Shown: positions 54,090-63,595 of the stretch, one piece after another
Layout: each line of letters opens with the position of its first letter
Position numbering within the stretch: position 1 is the stretch's first letter
Virus record (IMG/VR): IMGVR_UViG_3300046782_000218
Location: 1-64,000 of that record
Reading direction: 5' to 3' (one strand)
From: a virus
Length of the DNA: 64,000 nucleotides
Made by a program: the position numbers and the translations under genes
Notes under the pieces: generated by a model
The model's database searches: none
The model's input: the letters and a program-made list of their open reading frames with translations, nothing else
Told to the model about the DNA's origin: nothing

Positions 54090-54410
54090 CTAGTCGACGA
54101 CGTTGCCGGTGGCGAAACCGGCCTCGATCGTGGTTGTTCCGGACGCGGTGATGGCGTACACGTCGCCGAGGGTGTTGCCCTTGACGTACTTGTAGCCGTT
54201 GATCACGATCTGCTGGCCGGGAGCCAGCCGCAGGCCGGTGACGGTCACAGCCGCGATGCCGACGAAGCAGGTCGTGGTGCCGGTGTTGATGATGGTAAGG
54301 TCAGTCAAATTGGCACCTGTGGAGTACAGGGCCGAGGTGGTGTCGAACACCTTGGTCGCCGAGTTGGTGACGGTGGTGTTCTGCACCGTAGATGCAGCAA
54401 AGATGGCCAT
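54090..54410 (-). CDS. Head decoration-like protein, 106 aa
   Basis: ATG with AGAGAGGA. Directly after the major capsid gene, Thr/Val-rich, single beta domain. Place and size fit a capsid cement protein. Paralogous in pattern to the next gene. Confidence 0.65.
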   Translation of the reverse strand: MAIFAASTVQNTTVTNSATKVFDTTSALYSTGANLTDLTIINTGTTTCFVGIAAVTVTGLRLAPGQQIVINGYKYVKGNTLGDVYAITASGTTTIEAGFATGNVVD

Positions 54411-54449
54411 GCCGCTGGTTCCTCTCTACACGAGCCGAAGGAGGGCAAC

Positions 54450-54488
54450 CGGGCGACCTGCTCCACCCTCGAAGAGCAGGTCGCCCGG
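54450..54488 (-). terminator. Strong hairpin after the capsid gene
   Basis: About 14-bp perfect stem (54450-54462 with 54475-54488). Probably lowers readthrough or protects the 3' end of the capsid message. Confidence 0.6.
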
Positions 54489-54497
54489 TAGTGTGCG

Positions 54498-56324
54498 TCA
54501 GCTAAACGGGGTGACGTCGCTGACCTGGAGGCCCTGGATCAGGCCGGAGTAGAACGGGGCGTGGCTGACCAGCGCGCCGTACATGAAGATCGAGTAGCGG
54601 AACGTAGCGTCGATGACGGGCCAGGCGATGGACACATAGTCCTGCACCATGGTCATCTCCCACGCGTTGGCGACGTTGGTCCACGTCTGCGGGAGCTGGT
54701 AGGTCATGAGCATCGCCGTGCCCTGGGTGAGCCACGGGTGGACGACGAGCTTGAGCACCGACCGGGTGATCGGGTTCTGGAACTCGGAGACCGCAGCGCC
54801 GACGCGAACGCCGGGAACCTCGGACTGTTCCAGGAACAGCCGGTAGTTCGTGGCCGAACCCTGCGCGATCACGTCGTTGGACAGGCGCATGATGTCGCCA
54901 CCATCGCCGACGATCTCGGCCGGGTCGGCACGGAACGCACCCGGGTTGTTGCTGCTCTGGTTCTCCCACAGGGAGTCGAGCGCGGTGTACAGAACGTTGT
55001 AGTTCAGGTGGCTGGCCGCCGACGGGTTGTAGTACCCGCCCTGCCATCCCGAGGGGTAGATGCCCGAACCGGCGGACTTGCCCGCCAGCGTCGGGATGAT
55101 GCCCTCCATGCGGGTCGGGGAACCCGTGGTGGTGTCGGAGGTCGGGGGGATCGGCTGGGTGGAGAGAGCCGCCGCGCCCTGCAGGGTGTACTTGACACCG
55201 CCCACGCCGGTCGCGAAGCGGTACCAGTTGGTGCCGTCCGTCGAGGTGTAGATGTTGTAGGTGAGAGCACCGGTCGAGGGGCCGATGGTGAGGTCCACCA
55301 CCTGGCTGGCCGCTACGGTGGTGGCGGTGGACGCCGAGGGGACGGTCTCGCCGTAGTAGTTCGCGGCGGTGACCTTGACCGAGGTGACCGAGGTCGCCAG
55401 CGCGGTTTCGCCGGAACCCGCCGCGCGCACGACTGCCGACACGATGGTCGGAGCGGCCAGCGTGGTTGAGGTTGCCGCCAGCATTTGGTATTCCTCGCCG
55501 AGCATCATCTCCTGCAGGAGGATGAGGTTGGCGAGGGCCGACACGTCCTCGAAGCCCTGACCGGCGAACTGCGCCAGCCACGACAGCGATTCCGTCAGAC
55601 CGAAGAACCGGTAGGGCACGTTGATCGTGACCTCGGTCTGGCTGCCGGACTGCGGGAGGTTGAGCGGCCACGAGGTCATGCTCGGGTTGCCGGTCTGGAC
55701 CAGCTCGGGGATCGAGATGTCGAGCACGCCCTGACCGCCGGTCTGAGAACCGGAGATGCCCGTGAACACCTTCTCGATACGGCTGGTACCCTGACCGGCC
55801 GGTCGCGGAAGCTTGTTCCGGAATACCGTGTACATCGGGTAGATCAGCCGGGACGGAGCCAGTAGGTCGAACGGGACCAGGCCGGAGACCGTGCCGATGC
55901 CGAGGTTACCGGCAGTGAACGACTTCAGCGCGTCTGCACCGCCCGGCATGTTGCCGAGGACCTGGGAGAGCTGCTCTCCGAGCGACGGGGTGTTGAGCGC
56001 GGTCTTGAGGTAACCGAACTGGTTGAGGAAACCCGGGTTCAGACCCTTGACCACGTCCGACTTGGCGTAGAACCCGCGCTGCGTCTCTGCCCGCAGGTCC
56101 ATGGCCGCCTGGTGCGACTTGGTCATGATGGCGACCGGGTCGGTCAGCGGCTCGTTGCCGCCACCTGCATACCCGGCACCCTTGACCATGAACGGCATGC
56201 GAGCCTTGAGCATGTCGCCCGAGTGGTTGTAGCGCGTGGATTCCGCCTCAGCGGCCTTCACGACCTGTCCGGCCTGAGCAGCCGGGGCAGCCGGGGCAGG
56301 GTCCATGGTGAGGATGTCAGCCAC
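54498..56324 (-). CDS. Major capsid protein with fibronectin-like insertion
   Basis: 608 residues, GTG with AAGGAG. The HK97-type order is seen: N-terminal helical arm, then PFDLLAPSRLIYPMYTVFRN, VPYRFFGLTESLSWL (P-domain region), and C-terminal NPITRSVLKLVVHPWLTQGT. Residues about 288-395 are a fibronectin type III-like insertion (VKVTAANYYGETVPS, LTYNIYTSTDGTNWYR). Usual HK97 capsid proteins are 280-400 residues. High-level expression is expected from its late position. Confidence 0.88.
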   Translation of the reverse strand: MADILTMDPAPAAPAAQAGQVVKAAEAESTRYNHSGDMLKARMPFMVKGAGYAGGGNEPLTDPVAIMTKSHQAAMDLRAETQRGFYAKSDVVKGLNPGFLNQFGYLKTALNTPSLGEQLSQVLGNMPGGADALKSFTAGNLGIGTVSGLVPFDLLAPSRLIYPMYTVFRNKLPRPAGQGTSRIEKVFTGISGSQTGGQGVLDISIPELVQTGNPSMTSWPLNLPQSGSQTEVTINVPYRFFGLTESLSWLAQFAGQGFEDVSALANLILLQEMMLGEEYQMLAATSTTLAAPTIVSAVVRAAGSGETALATSVTSVKVTAANYYGETVPSASTATTVAASQVVDLTIGPSTGALTYNIYTSTDGTNWYRFATGVGGVKYTLQGAAALSTQPIPPTSDTTTGSPTRMEGIIPTLAGKSAGSGIYPSGWQGGYYNPSAASHLNYNVLYTALDSLWENQSSNNPGAFRADPAEIVGDGGDIMRLSNDVIAQGSATNYRLFLEQSEVPGVRVGAAVSEFQNPITRSVLKLVVHPWLTQGTAMLMTYQLPQTWTNVANAWEMTMVQDYVSIAWPVIDATFRYSIFMYGALVSHAPFYSGLIQGLQVSDVTPFS

Positions 56325-56363
56325 AGACTTCTCCTTAACATTATGGTGTAGCGGGAAGGTGGT

Positions 56364-59030
56364 TCAGGTGGTGGGCAGCCCGCGCATCTTGACGAGCGCG
56401 TTCCAGGCAGCTTCCCGCTGCGCCGGGTCAGGGCTGGCGCGGAACTGAGATTCCAGTTCGCGCATCATCATCATCTGGGTCCGCTCTGCGGTCTCAGCGA
56501 CTGTGGCAATGCCGGTCAAACCGGCAGACTTGGTGACCGGATTCTGTCCGGCCCCCTTGAAAGCAGCGACCCGGGGGTCAGGCAGGTCACCCAGAGCATC
56601 GACGTTCTTGGACAGGCTGGCGACCTGCTCACTGAGCGAGGTTACCTGCTTGAGCAGTTCGGTGATGACCGGGTCCTGCGCGTGTTCGGCCTTGAGAAGC
56701 TTGGCCTTCTTGTGCTTCTTGGCCTTGGGCTCCGCGTTCTTGCCGACCCCCATGGGAGCGGGCCGAGCGCCGACCGGAGGAGTTCCCGCGAGTCCCGGTG
56801 CCACCATGGGGCAGAGGTCGGGGAATGTCTGGGAGATGTGGTCGTGCATGCTTCGCATGGCGTTGGCTGCCGCGTTGCGAATCGAAGACGCGTACTCGAC
56901 ACGGCTGATGATGCCGGTGTTCTTGTTGGACGGGCTGTCCGAAGCGTGGCCTCCGGCGAGGTACCCTCGGGTGTAGTCGCTGGCGTCCATGTGTCGAGTG
57001 GGCACGTTGGCCGTGTTGGGGCCGCTGGCTCCCGGACTGTTGTCCGCGTGACCGGCCGAGATGTACGGACGGTTGAACTTGGACGGGCTTAGTTCGGTGG
57101 GCGTCGGGAAGGTTGCCGGGCCCTGGTTCGCGTCGCGGAATGCCTTGTGCGATTCGATCCGCAGATCGTTGATGACCTCGTCACCGGCCATCTTGAGCGT
57201 GTCGGCCTCCTGCCAGAGCGCCGTTGCCTTGGTCGCCTGTTCCAGGGTGCCGCCCGTGGCTGCGTCCAGAGCTGCCGACTGCCAGTACCCGAGGTCCATG
57301 CCGCTGACCTTGAACGAGGGGTGAGACTTAGCCACGTCGTCCGGGTGGTACCCCGCGCACAGAGTGTCGTGCAAGGCAGCCAGGTCGTAGGGGACACCGA
57401 TCGTCTTGATGCGGGTCAGCGACTTCATGGCCGCCGTGTCCGGGTCGGTCGGCAGACCAGCGTCGTGTTCGAGCGCTTCCACCGCTTCTCCGTCCGGCTC
57501 ACGGTGTGCAGGCACCGGCTTGACGTCCGATGCACCTTCACCGACCACGCCAGCACCCGGGGTAGGCTTTCCCGCCTTGTTGTTCATGCCCTCGTACCCC
57601 GGGTTCTGCTTTCCGCACCTCGGGCAATACTTCTCGTCGTCGTCCAGCTCGCGACCGCACCCGAGGCAGTTGAAGTCGTGCCCCTTCTGGGCCTTCATGC
57701 AACCGTCGCACCCGCAAGTGCACCCAGTCTGGCACGAGCAATCGGGACCGCAACCGCAGTCGCACTTGTTGGCCGCCTTCACAGCCGACATGTCGTTGCC
57801 GCACTCCGGGCAGAAGTTGTGATCAGCATCGATATTGGCACCGCAGCCAGCGCACATGCACTTGATCTTGTCGCCCTTGACGGCCGTGGAGTCCTCAACT
57901 CCCTTGGCCATGGGCAGGCCCGTGCCGCACTTGTCGCACTTACGGAGCTTCGAGTCAGCGTGGAACGACTTGCCGCAGTTGGGGCAGTCCTTCGCACCCT
58001 TGGTTGACTCGGCCGGAGGCTGGTGTTCACTGGAGAACGTCGGGTGCGCTCCGGCGAACGGGGAAGAGCCGCCGCTCATCTCGTCAGCCTTCTTCTTGCG
58101 CTTGTCCTTCTTCTTCTCGACCAGCGTGTCGGTCGTAGATTCTCCCTTCCAGCTCTCCGGAAGCTCTTGTACGAACTCCGGTCCGAGTCGCCTCGCAATC
58201 CGGATGATGTTCTCCTTGAGCTTGTCCGAACTGTAGTTGTCCGTACCTGCCCGACCGATCGAACTGGCCGCGTCGGACACATCGCCCGGCTTGACGATCG
58301 GGAACGATCGGTCACGTCCGGCAAAGTTGGCCGCCGGGATCTTGTCCCGGTCCACGCCACCGCCAACGCTGGGGTCCATCTGGCGCTTTTCCGCCAGCGC
58401 ACGATGTTCGAGCAGCTTGGCCAGATCAGCCGGGCTGAACGTCGAGTGGGCGGGAAGCTCGACGGTCTTCACATCGTCGGCTGCCTTCTGGATGAGCGTA
58501 CTGTTGCCGAACACCTTGCCGACCCATTCGGCATGGCCGTCGTCGCCAGCTGACTTGACCAGTTGGATGCCGCAGTTCTTGTTGGCCGGACGATCCACGA
58601 GGCTGATCTCGACGATCTCGCCGCCGACGATCCGGCCACCTCGGGCCACAGAATCCCGGACGATCTTGGGCCGAGCGATGCCGACCGAGTACGCTCGGAG
58701 AGCACCCTTCTCGACCAGACGCTTGGCTACCGGTTCGATCACCAGTGATTTTACCCAGGTCTCTCCGTCGCCGCCGGAGTTGACCTCGATTCCCACGCCT
58801 GCCGGGTCTCGCTGGGCATTGTGCTGAACACGTACGTTGGCTCCACTAGACAGCCAATCGGCGATGGCCTTGGAACTGAAATCCGGGTCAACGATCTGTT
58901 CGTCGGAGTCCACGCTGCCGTCAGTGGCCTTGCCGTAAACCAGCAGGTCACCATCGGGGGTGGTCTCAGTCTTCTCGATGGGGAAGCTGACGTAGGTCAG
59001 CTCCGAATTGGGCGTTAGAGTCGCAGCCAT
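56364..59030 (-). CDS. Prohead protease fused to zinc ribbons and scaffold-like region
   Basis: 888 residues. Residues 10-160 are a prohead serine protease: VQHN (His70), LRAYSVGIA (Ser115), EISLVDRPAN. Residues 349-480 hold about five Cys-rich units (CPNCG, CDKCG, CAGCG, CPECG, a CDCGCGPDCSC cluster, CLGCG, CPRCG). Residues 550-735 form a helical domain ending SMHDHISQTFPDLCPM; residues 770-815 are a Lys-rich then coiled-coil segment, scaffold-like. Typical proteases of this family are 200-300 residues. Confidence 0.82.
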   Translation of the reverse strand: MAATLTPNSELTYVSFPIEKTETTPDGDLLVYGKATDGSVDSDEQIVDPDFSSKAIADWLSSGANVRVQHNAQRDPAGVGIEVNSGGDGETWVKSLVIEPVAKRLVEKGALRAYSVGIARPKIVRDSVARGGRIVGGEIVEISLVDRPANKNCGIQLVKSAGDDGHAEWVGKVFGNSTLIQKAADDVKTVELPAHSTFSPADLAKLLEHRALAEKRQMDPSVGGGVDRDKIPAANFAGRDRSFPIVKPGDVSDAASSIGRAGTDNYSSDKLKENIIRIARRLGPEFVQELPESWKGESTTDTLVEKKKDKRKKKADEMSGGSSPFAGAHPTFSSEHQPPAESTKGAKDCPNCGKSFHADSKLRKCDKCGTGLPMAKGVEDSTAVKGDKIKCMCAGCGANIDADHNFCPECGNDMSAVKAANKCDCGCGPDCSCQTGCTCGCDGCMKAQKGHDFNCLGCGRELDDDEKYCPRCGKQNPGYEGMNNKAGKPTPGAGVVGEGASDVKPVPAHREPDGEAVEALEHDAGLPTDPDTAAMKSLTRIKTIGVPYDLAALHDTLCAGYHPDDVAKSHPSFKVSGMDLGYWQSAALDAATGGTLEQATKATALWQEADTLKMAGDEVINDLRIESHKAFRDANQGPATFPTPTELSPSKFNRPYISAGHADNSPGASGPNTANVPTRHMDASDYTRGYLAGGHASDSPSNKNTGIISRVEYASSIRNAAANAMRSMHDHISQTFPDLCPMVAPGLAGTPPVGARPAPMGVGKNAEPKAKKHKKAKLLKAEHAQDPVITELLKQVTSLSEQVASLSKNVDALGDLPDPRVAAFKGAGQNPVTKSAGLTGIATVAETAERTQMMMMRELESQFRASPDPAQREAAWNALVKMRGLPTT

Positions 59031-59038
59031 AAGGCCCC

Positions 59039-59206
59039 CTAATTGTCGGTCGACAGCACGTCAGCGACCGTGTCCACGATGTTGTTGACAGCGTCAACAA
59101 CGGAAATTCCCGCTGCATCGGCCGCTGCCTGGAGGTCCGACAGGGTAACGTGCCTGTCGTCACCATGACCAGCCTCGGGCTTATGACACCCGCAGCTCAG
59201 GCACAT
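59039..59206 (-). CDS. Small Cys-containing head-region protein, 55 aa
   Basis: ATG with GGGAGG. MCLSCGCHKPEAGHGDDRH is followed by a helix (TLSDLQAAADAAGISVVDAV). Proteins with this opening are recurrent next to actinophage portal and protease genes. Probably binds zinc; role unknown. Confidence 0.6.
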   Translation of the reverse strand: MCLSCGCHKPEAGHGDDRHVTLSDLQAAADAAGISVVDAVNNIVDTVADVLSTDN

Positions 59207-59226
59207 ATTGCGCTCAACCTCCCGGG

Positions 59227-59457
59227 TCAGTCGTCTTCGTCGTCAGGTGGCGCAAGCTCGGTGTAGAGCAGCGTACGGGCCACCCATCGGTCATTTTCGA
59301 CCGGCAGTATGTAGCCAGCCCTGGTGTACGCTGCTCCGTGTTTGAACTTCACCTTTATGCCCGCGTCAGTGCATTTGTTCAACACGTCGGCAAGAGCAGT
59401 TAGCAGGGCAGCAGCGTCAGTCGCCGAGGATTCCCCGATAGACTCGCGGCCAGTCAC
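59227..59457 (-). CDS. Hypothetical protein, 76 aa
   Basis: GTG 59457 has GAGGAG seven bases upstream and overlaps the portal end by 41 bases. A helix (DAAALLTALADVLNKCTDAG) is followed by strands (IKVKFKHGAAYTRAGYILPV). No family is recognised. Confidence 0.6.
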   Translation of the reverse strand: MTGRESIGESSATDAAALLTALADVLNKCTDAGIKVKFKHGAAYTRAGYILPVENDRWVARTLLYTELAPPDDEDD

Positions 59458-62400
59458 CAGCCAGCTCCTCACGAATTGCCGGGTTATCTATCATGTCCTG
59501 CGGGGACCACCAGGCCAGAGCCTCGACGCTGTCACCGTCCGGATCGTCCGGGTTAGTTACACTGTCGAATCGGCCATCAAATATCGGCAGCTGATCCTCG
59601 TGGCTGATGAGGAAGATGAACCCTGCGTAGACGCCGTTCTCCGACAGCCATTGGCCGACCAACTTGGCGTCTTCCGGGAATATCATCCCGGTCTCTTCGG
59701 ACCATTCCCGAGTTGCTGCGGCTTGAGGCAGTTCGCCGTCTTCCAGGCACCCGCTTGGGAATTCCCAGCTACCGGCTGCCGGGTCGTCCTCGTCGTACGC
59801 TCGTTGGAGCAGGAGCACTCGTTCTGTGTCCTCGGCCACCACGCAGACACCGGCCGCTTTCGGACCTTCTGACTTGTCCTGATAGGCGTACTCGCTGGTT
59901 CCGGCGTCACCCTCAGTGCGCTGATACGAATGGGTTTCGTCCCAAGGGCCGTCCTCCGTGGGAACCTTGCCGACGTACGCCCTGACGGGTTTACCCACGA
60001 GCCGAGAAGCCAGGGCACGGTGGTGCCCATCAACAATTACGGCCTTGGACCGGCCTGGCTTCTCGACCAGCAGGATCGGCCGGAGATCCTCGCCATCGGC
60101 GAGTTTCCGAGCGAACTTGGCGACCTTTTTGGGCTCGTGGCTGGCTGCCCACGACTTGACATCTTCGAAGTCGATGTCCTCCGTGTTGACCTCTTCTGGA
60201 CCCCGCCACGGAATGGACGGTATCCAGGTCAGAGCGTGCGCCGGAAAATCGTCCTTCATGCTGTCCATCGGGCCGCGCCACGCGACCTGGTCAGCTCGCC
60301 CGCAATGCGGACAACCCGCGTCGTGCATCGTTGGGTCACGGAACATTTCGTCACAGTTGGGAGTGCCTTCATCAGACGGATAGAGAGTTCCGCTTGCGTC
60401 ACATCGGTAGCACTCGTGCCCGGTAACGTGTTCGCCCGTTCCGTTGCAGCAGTCACACAATGGACGCGCGTTCTTGTGCACTTCGGCGTCAATGAATAGA
60501 CCGCATATAACACACCTACTGCCAGCCTTAGGATTGCCAAACGAGTGGGCTACGTCCTGGGCGTCACCGGCTGTTCCGTCAATACCAGCTGCCAACCGTT
60601 GACGATCGCCGTCGTCTCCTGACGCCTCGTCTGCGCTCTTGGCGTGATAAATACCGTCAGCGTCGTGCGGAGCTAGGAACGGGCCGCCTCCGCCTGCCGG
60701 GTTGGACCAGGGCTTGACACCCTCTTCCGTCCAGAACTCGACGCCGTTGGTGTCAACCCACCTGGTGGCCATGGTCTGCCGGGCGGCTTCCTTGTAGCTA
60801 ACGCCCTCGTTCAGGAGCCGATAAAGCTCCAAGGTGTCGCCTGAGGTTACACTACGCTTGTTCCAGTCTTCCGGGGCGAGACCCTTGCTGAGGTGCCGAG
60901 CCAACGCCTCCATCTCGGAGTAAATCGTTCGGTACTTGGTGCTGGCCAGCAGGTCGCGATGGCTGGGGGGATTCGATACCGATGACAAAAACTGCTTGCC
61001 GTCGTCCGCTGACCCTCCGTGCAGAGCCTGCATTTCAGCCGTGTGGGTCCGGTAATAATCGGTCTCGGCCTGTTCCGACTGTGCCGGTTGGCCGTACCGA
61101 GTGACCTCGTCTTCCCGCTTGATGTACTCCAAGCTGCAGTTACAGTTTGGGCCACCGAGGCAGAAACCACCGAAACCGCTGTCACCCGGGTACCCAGGCA
61201 GACTGTCGAACGTGAACACCTGGCCGTCGCGGTTGACACACAGCATGCAGTTTTGTTCTACTATGCCGATGTGCCAAATGATGTCGTAGTCGCCGGAAGC
61301 CTGAACGGTCTTACCGAACGCCGCGTTATACGCCGCGATGAGAGACCGGCCGTAAAGGGCAAGACGACTCTTGAGCTTAGCCAGCGGGGTGGTTGAGTCG
61401 CTGCCGGACAGGTCCTTGAACAAACCCATCAGGAACGGTCGCTGAGATTCGGCCCGTGTACGGGCGTCGCTGGACATGTCAACCGCAGTAACTGCAGCTT
61501 TGGCCGCTGTGTGGTCGTGCTTGGCGTCGCGAGATGCAGCGCTCATCACGGAGTCGTAACCAGCCGCCAAGTGCTGCACGGCCAGGTCGGTGGCGGTATT
61601 GGCGTCGAACACTCCGTCCTGGAACTGACGAACCAATCGATCCAATGACGCAACTACACGGGCCGACGCTGTGTCTACCCGGGTGCCCCGCCGTGCCTGG
61701 TGGCGTGCTGCTGCCGGGTGCGGGGGCCGTGTGGTCTTCTGTGCCCCCGTCGTGACGCGGGAGGGGGCCGAGGAGGCACTCTCATGCCCCTCTGCGGCCT
61801 CATGCCCGGGAGACTGGGCAGAGGTCGCGGGAGACCCCCCCGGAGGCTTCTGGCCGCCGGGAGCTGACGAACCACCGCCGGGCGTAGCCGGTGCTCCCGG
61901 CTTGGGCGGACGTTCGCCGATACCGGCAGCAGCCAGAATGCCCGCTTGCCGAGCCTTCGAAGCTTCGTCCAGGGTGACAAAGCCGGTGGTTGTGGTGGAC
62001 CATCCAGGGTCGGACGTCTCGGGCAGCCCCCAAGGCTGCAGATTGAGTTCCTCGCGCGCCTCGTCAATCGACCGCAGGCCCGTGCTGACCTGTCTGGCCA
62101 GCATCTCGGTACGGGTGTTCTCGTCCTCTTCCTCGGCCTGACCTTCGAAGATGAACTGCATATCTTCTTGGCCGCAGATGCCCTGAATCACGGCGTTGAA
62201 TATGTCAGACAGGAAATTGAGAGTTGGCTTGGTGGCCTTGCGCTCCGAGATGGAGCTTGTCATCTTGGACATCTGGTTGGCCGCGCCGGGTGACTGCGTG
62301 GTGCTGACCTTGGGGGAAATTCCCAGCTCCATCGGCATAACGTCGAACGCCATGCACACCTGGTTCATCACCACTTCGTCAAACTGGTCAGCAATCTGCG

Positions 62401-63580
62401 GGGGCCGCTGAGGGTCCACCTTGCTGCCAGCCGGAAGAACCAGGATTTTGTGCTTCCATGCCGGGTCGCCAGCGATTGCGTTAAGCGCATCCTGTAGTTC
62501 CCGGATCTGGTTCGGTGTCATGGCGTTTGCGTCGCCCGGAGAAACGTACACTGCCGGAACAGTGCCTTCGCGGAAGTAATCGAGTTGATAACCTTGCTTC
62601 TGCAGACCGGCCATCACTGGGATCAGTGCACGTTCGATGGGCGGGAATCCGTACGGGGTCCATCTCCTCGGAGTCATCGGCAGGTAGACCATTTGGTCAG
62701 CCTTGAAACTGGCGACCTCGGCCCCAGTCAACCCGCCGTATTCGAGGTCTCTGTCCGTGACCAGGGTCATCAGGTCTACGCGAGGAACACCGTACAGGAA
62801 CTGCTGATAGGCCGGAGCCGGGGGCCGAGGGGTCTCGCCGTGCATGCCGAGCAGCGGCCGGATGGTCTGACCGGACAGCAGCGACAGTGAATCGAGATCG
62901 GACCCGAGCAGGCCGCGACCCTGGTTCTTGGCCCACTTGTTCCGGAACAGCAACGACAACGCGTCGAACACGAACACCTCTTCCATGAAGGCGTCGATGA
63001 ACGTGTTCCACGAGAAATAGTCGGGGTCCGGCTTCTTGAAAAACTTGACGGCCTGAGCCTTGCGTTCCCCGAAGTCGCGCATTGCCTTGGGGTCGCCCCG
63101 CATCGCTTTCGACGCTTCCTTGGTAGGCATGATGTCCCACTCAAGCGACCGAATCTCGGACTTCCGAAGTTGAATCGCTGCTCGGGCCACCGAGTACACG
63201 TCGGCCAGCGTACGCAGAGTGTTGAAGTCCGCCAGCTTGATGCCCTCGGAGCCAGGCTGGCCGACCGGAAGGTTCCACCCAACCTCGTACTGGAACAACC
63301 GGGGGTCAGGGAGGTTAGACCCCTCCGACGGTGCGTCTACCGGGACCGGAAGAATCGGACTGAACGGGCCGAAGGCGCCGTCTGTGAAGGTGTCCGCCGG
63401 GCGAGGAAGATACGACCGGTACGCACTGGACCAAGTGCCGGAGGAGCCCCCGGCGTCCAGCTCCCTGGCCAGCGGCGACAACGGGGCCGACCCGATCCCC
63501 GGCAGCCCCTGGTTGGCCGACGTAGGGCTCTGCTGGCCCGGTATGGCCTTGATGCTGCTGATTATCGACCCTCTAGCCAC
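59417..63580 (-). CDS. Portal-MuF fusion with zinc, ParB-like and Nudix domains
   Basis: GTG 63580 follows GAGGGAGG. Residue numbers count from GTG 63586. Portal 90-540 (GTVPAVYVSPGDAN, DVMPMELGISPKVSTTQS). Pro-rich linker 555-630. MuF head-morphogenesis domain 630-825, ending IVEQNCMLCVNRDGQ and GGPNCNCSLEYI. Cys-rich region 1025-1095. ParB/sulfiredoxin-like domain 1115-1210 with VDGHHRALASRL. Nudix hydrolase 1238-1389 with a perfect box (G1279, E1285, REWSEETG 1293-1300). One polypeptide therefore links the portal to two enzyme-like domains. Confidence 0.88.
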   Translation of the reverse strand: MARGSIISSIKAIPGQQSPTSANQGLPGIGSAPLSPLARELDAGGSSGTWSSAYRSYLPRPADTFTDGAFGPFSPILPVPVDAPSEGSNLPDPRLFQYEVGWNLPVGQPGSEGIKLADFNTLRTLADVYSVARAAIQLRKSEIRSLEWDIMPTKEASKAMRGDPKAMRDFGERKAQAVKFFKKPDPDYFSWNTFIDAFMEEVFVFDALSLLFRNKWAKNQGRGLLGSDLDSLSLLSGQTIRPLLGMHGETPRPPAPAYQQFLYGVPRVDLMTLVTDRDLEYGGLTGAEVASFKADQMVYLPMTPRRWTPYGFPPIERALIPVMAGLQKQGYQLDYFREGTVPAVYVSPGDANAMTPNQIRELQDALNAIAGDPAWKHKILVLPAGSKVDPQRPPQIADQFDEVVMNQVCMAFDVMPMELGISPKVSTTQSPGAANQMSKMTSSISERKATKPTLNFLSDIFNAVIQGICGQEDMQFIFEGQAEEEDENTRTEMLARQVSTGLRSIDEAREELNLQPWGLPETSDPGWSTTTTGFVTLDEASKARQAGILAAAGIGERPPKPGAPATPGGGSSAPGGQKPPGGSPATSAQSPGHEAAEGHESASSAPSRVTTGAQKTTRPPHPAAARHQARRGTRVDTASARVVASLDRLVRQFQDGVFDANTATDLAVQHLAAGYDSVMSAASRDAKHDHTAAKAAVTAVDMSSDARTRAESQRPFLMGLFKDLSGSDSTTPLAKLKSRLALYGRSLIAAYNAAFGKTVQASGDYDIIWHIGIVEQNCMLCVNRDGQVFTFDSLPGYPGDSGFGGFCLGGPNCNCSLEYIKREDEVTRYGQPAQSEQAETDYYRTHTAEMQALHGGSADDGKQFLSSVSNPPSHRDLLASTKYRTIYSEMEALARHLSKGLAPEDWNKRSVTSGDTLELYRLLNEGVSYKEAARQTMATRWVDTNGVEFWTEEGVKPWSNPAGGGGPFLAPHDADGIYHAKSADEASGDDGDRQRLAAGIDGTAGDAQDVAHSFGNPKAGSRCVICGLFIDAEVHKNARPLCDCCNGTGEHVTGHECYRCDASGTLYPSDEGTPNCDEMFRDPTMHDAGCPHCGRADQVAWRGPMDSMKDDFPAHALTWIPSIPWRGPEEVNTEDIDFEDVKSWAASHEPKKVAKFARKLADGEDLRPILLVEKPGRSKAVIVDGHHRALASRLVGKPVRAYVGKVPTEDGPWDETHSYQRTEGDAGTSEYAYQDKSEGPKAAGVCVVAEDTERVLLLQRAYDEDDPAAGSWEFPSGCLEDGELPQAAATREWSEETGMIFPEDAKLVGQWLSENGVYAGFIFLISHEDQLPIFDGRFDSVTNPDDPDGDSVEALAWWSPQDMIDNPAIREELAGDWPRVYRGILGD

Positions 63581-63595
63581 GGTCACCTCCCTCGC

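Noticed and set aside
54502-55671. 389-aa minus-strand open frame inside the capsid gene
   Set aside because: Arg/Pro/Gly-rich alternative frame of the major capsid gene.
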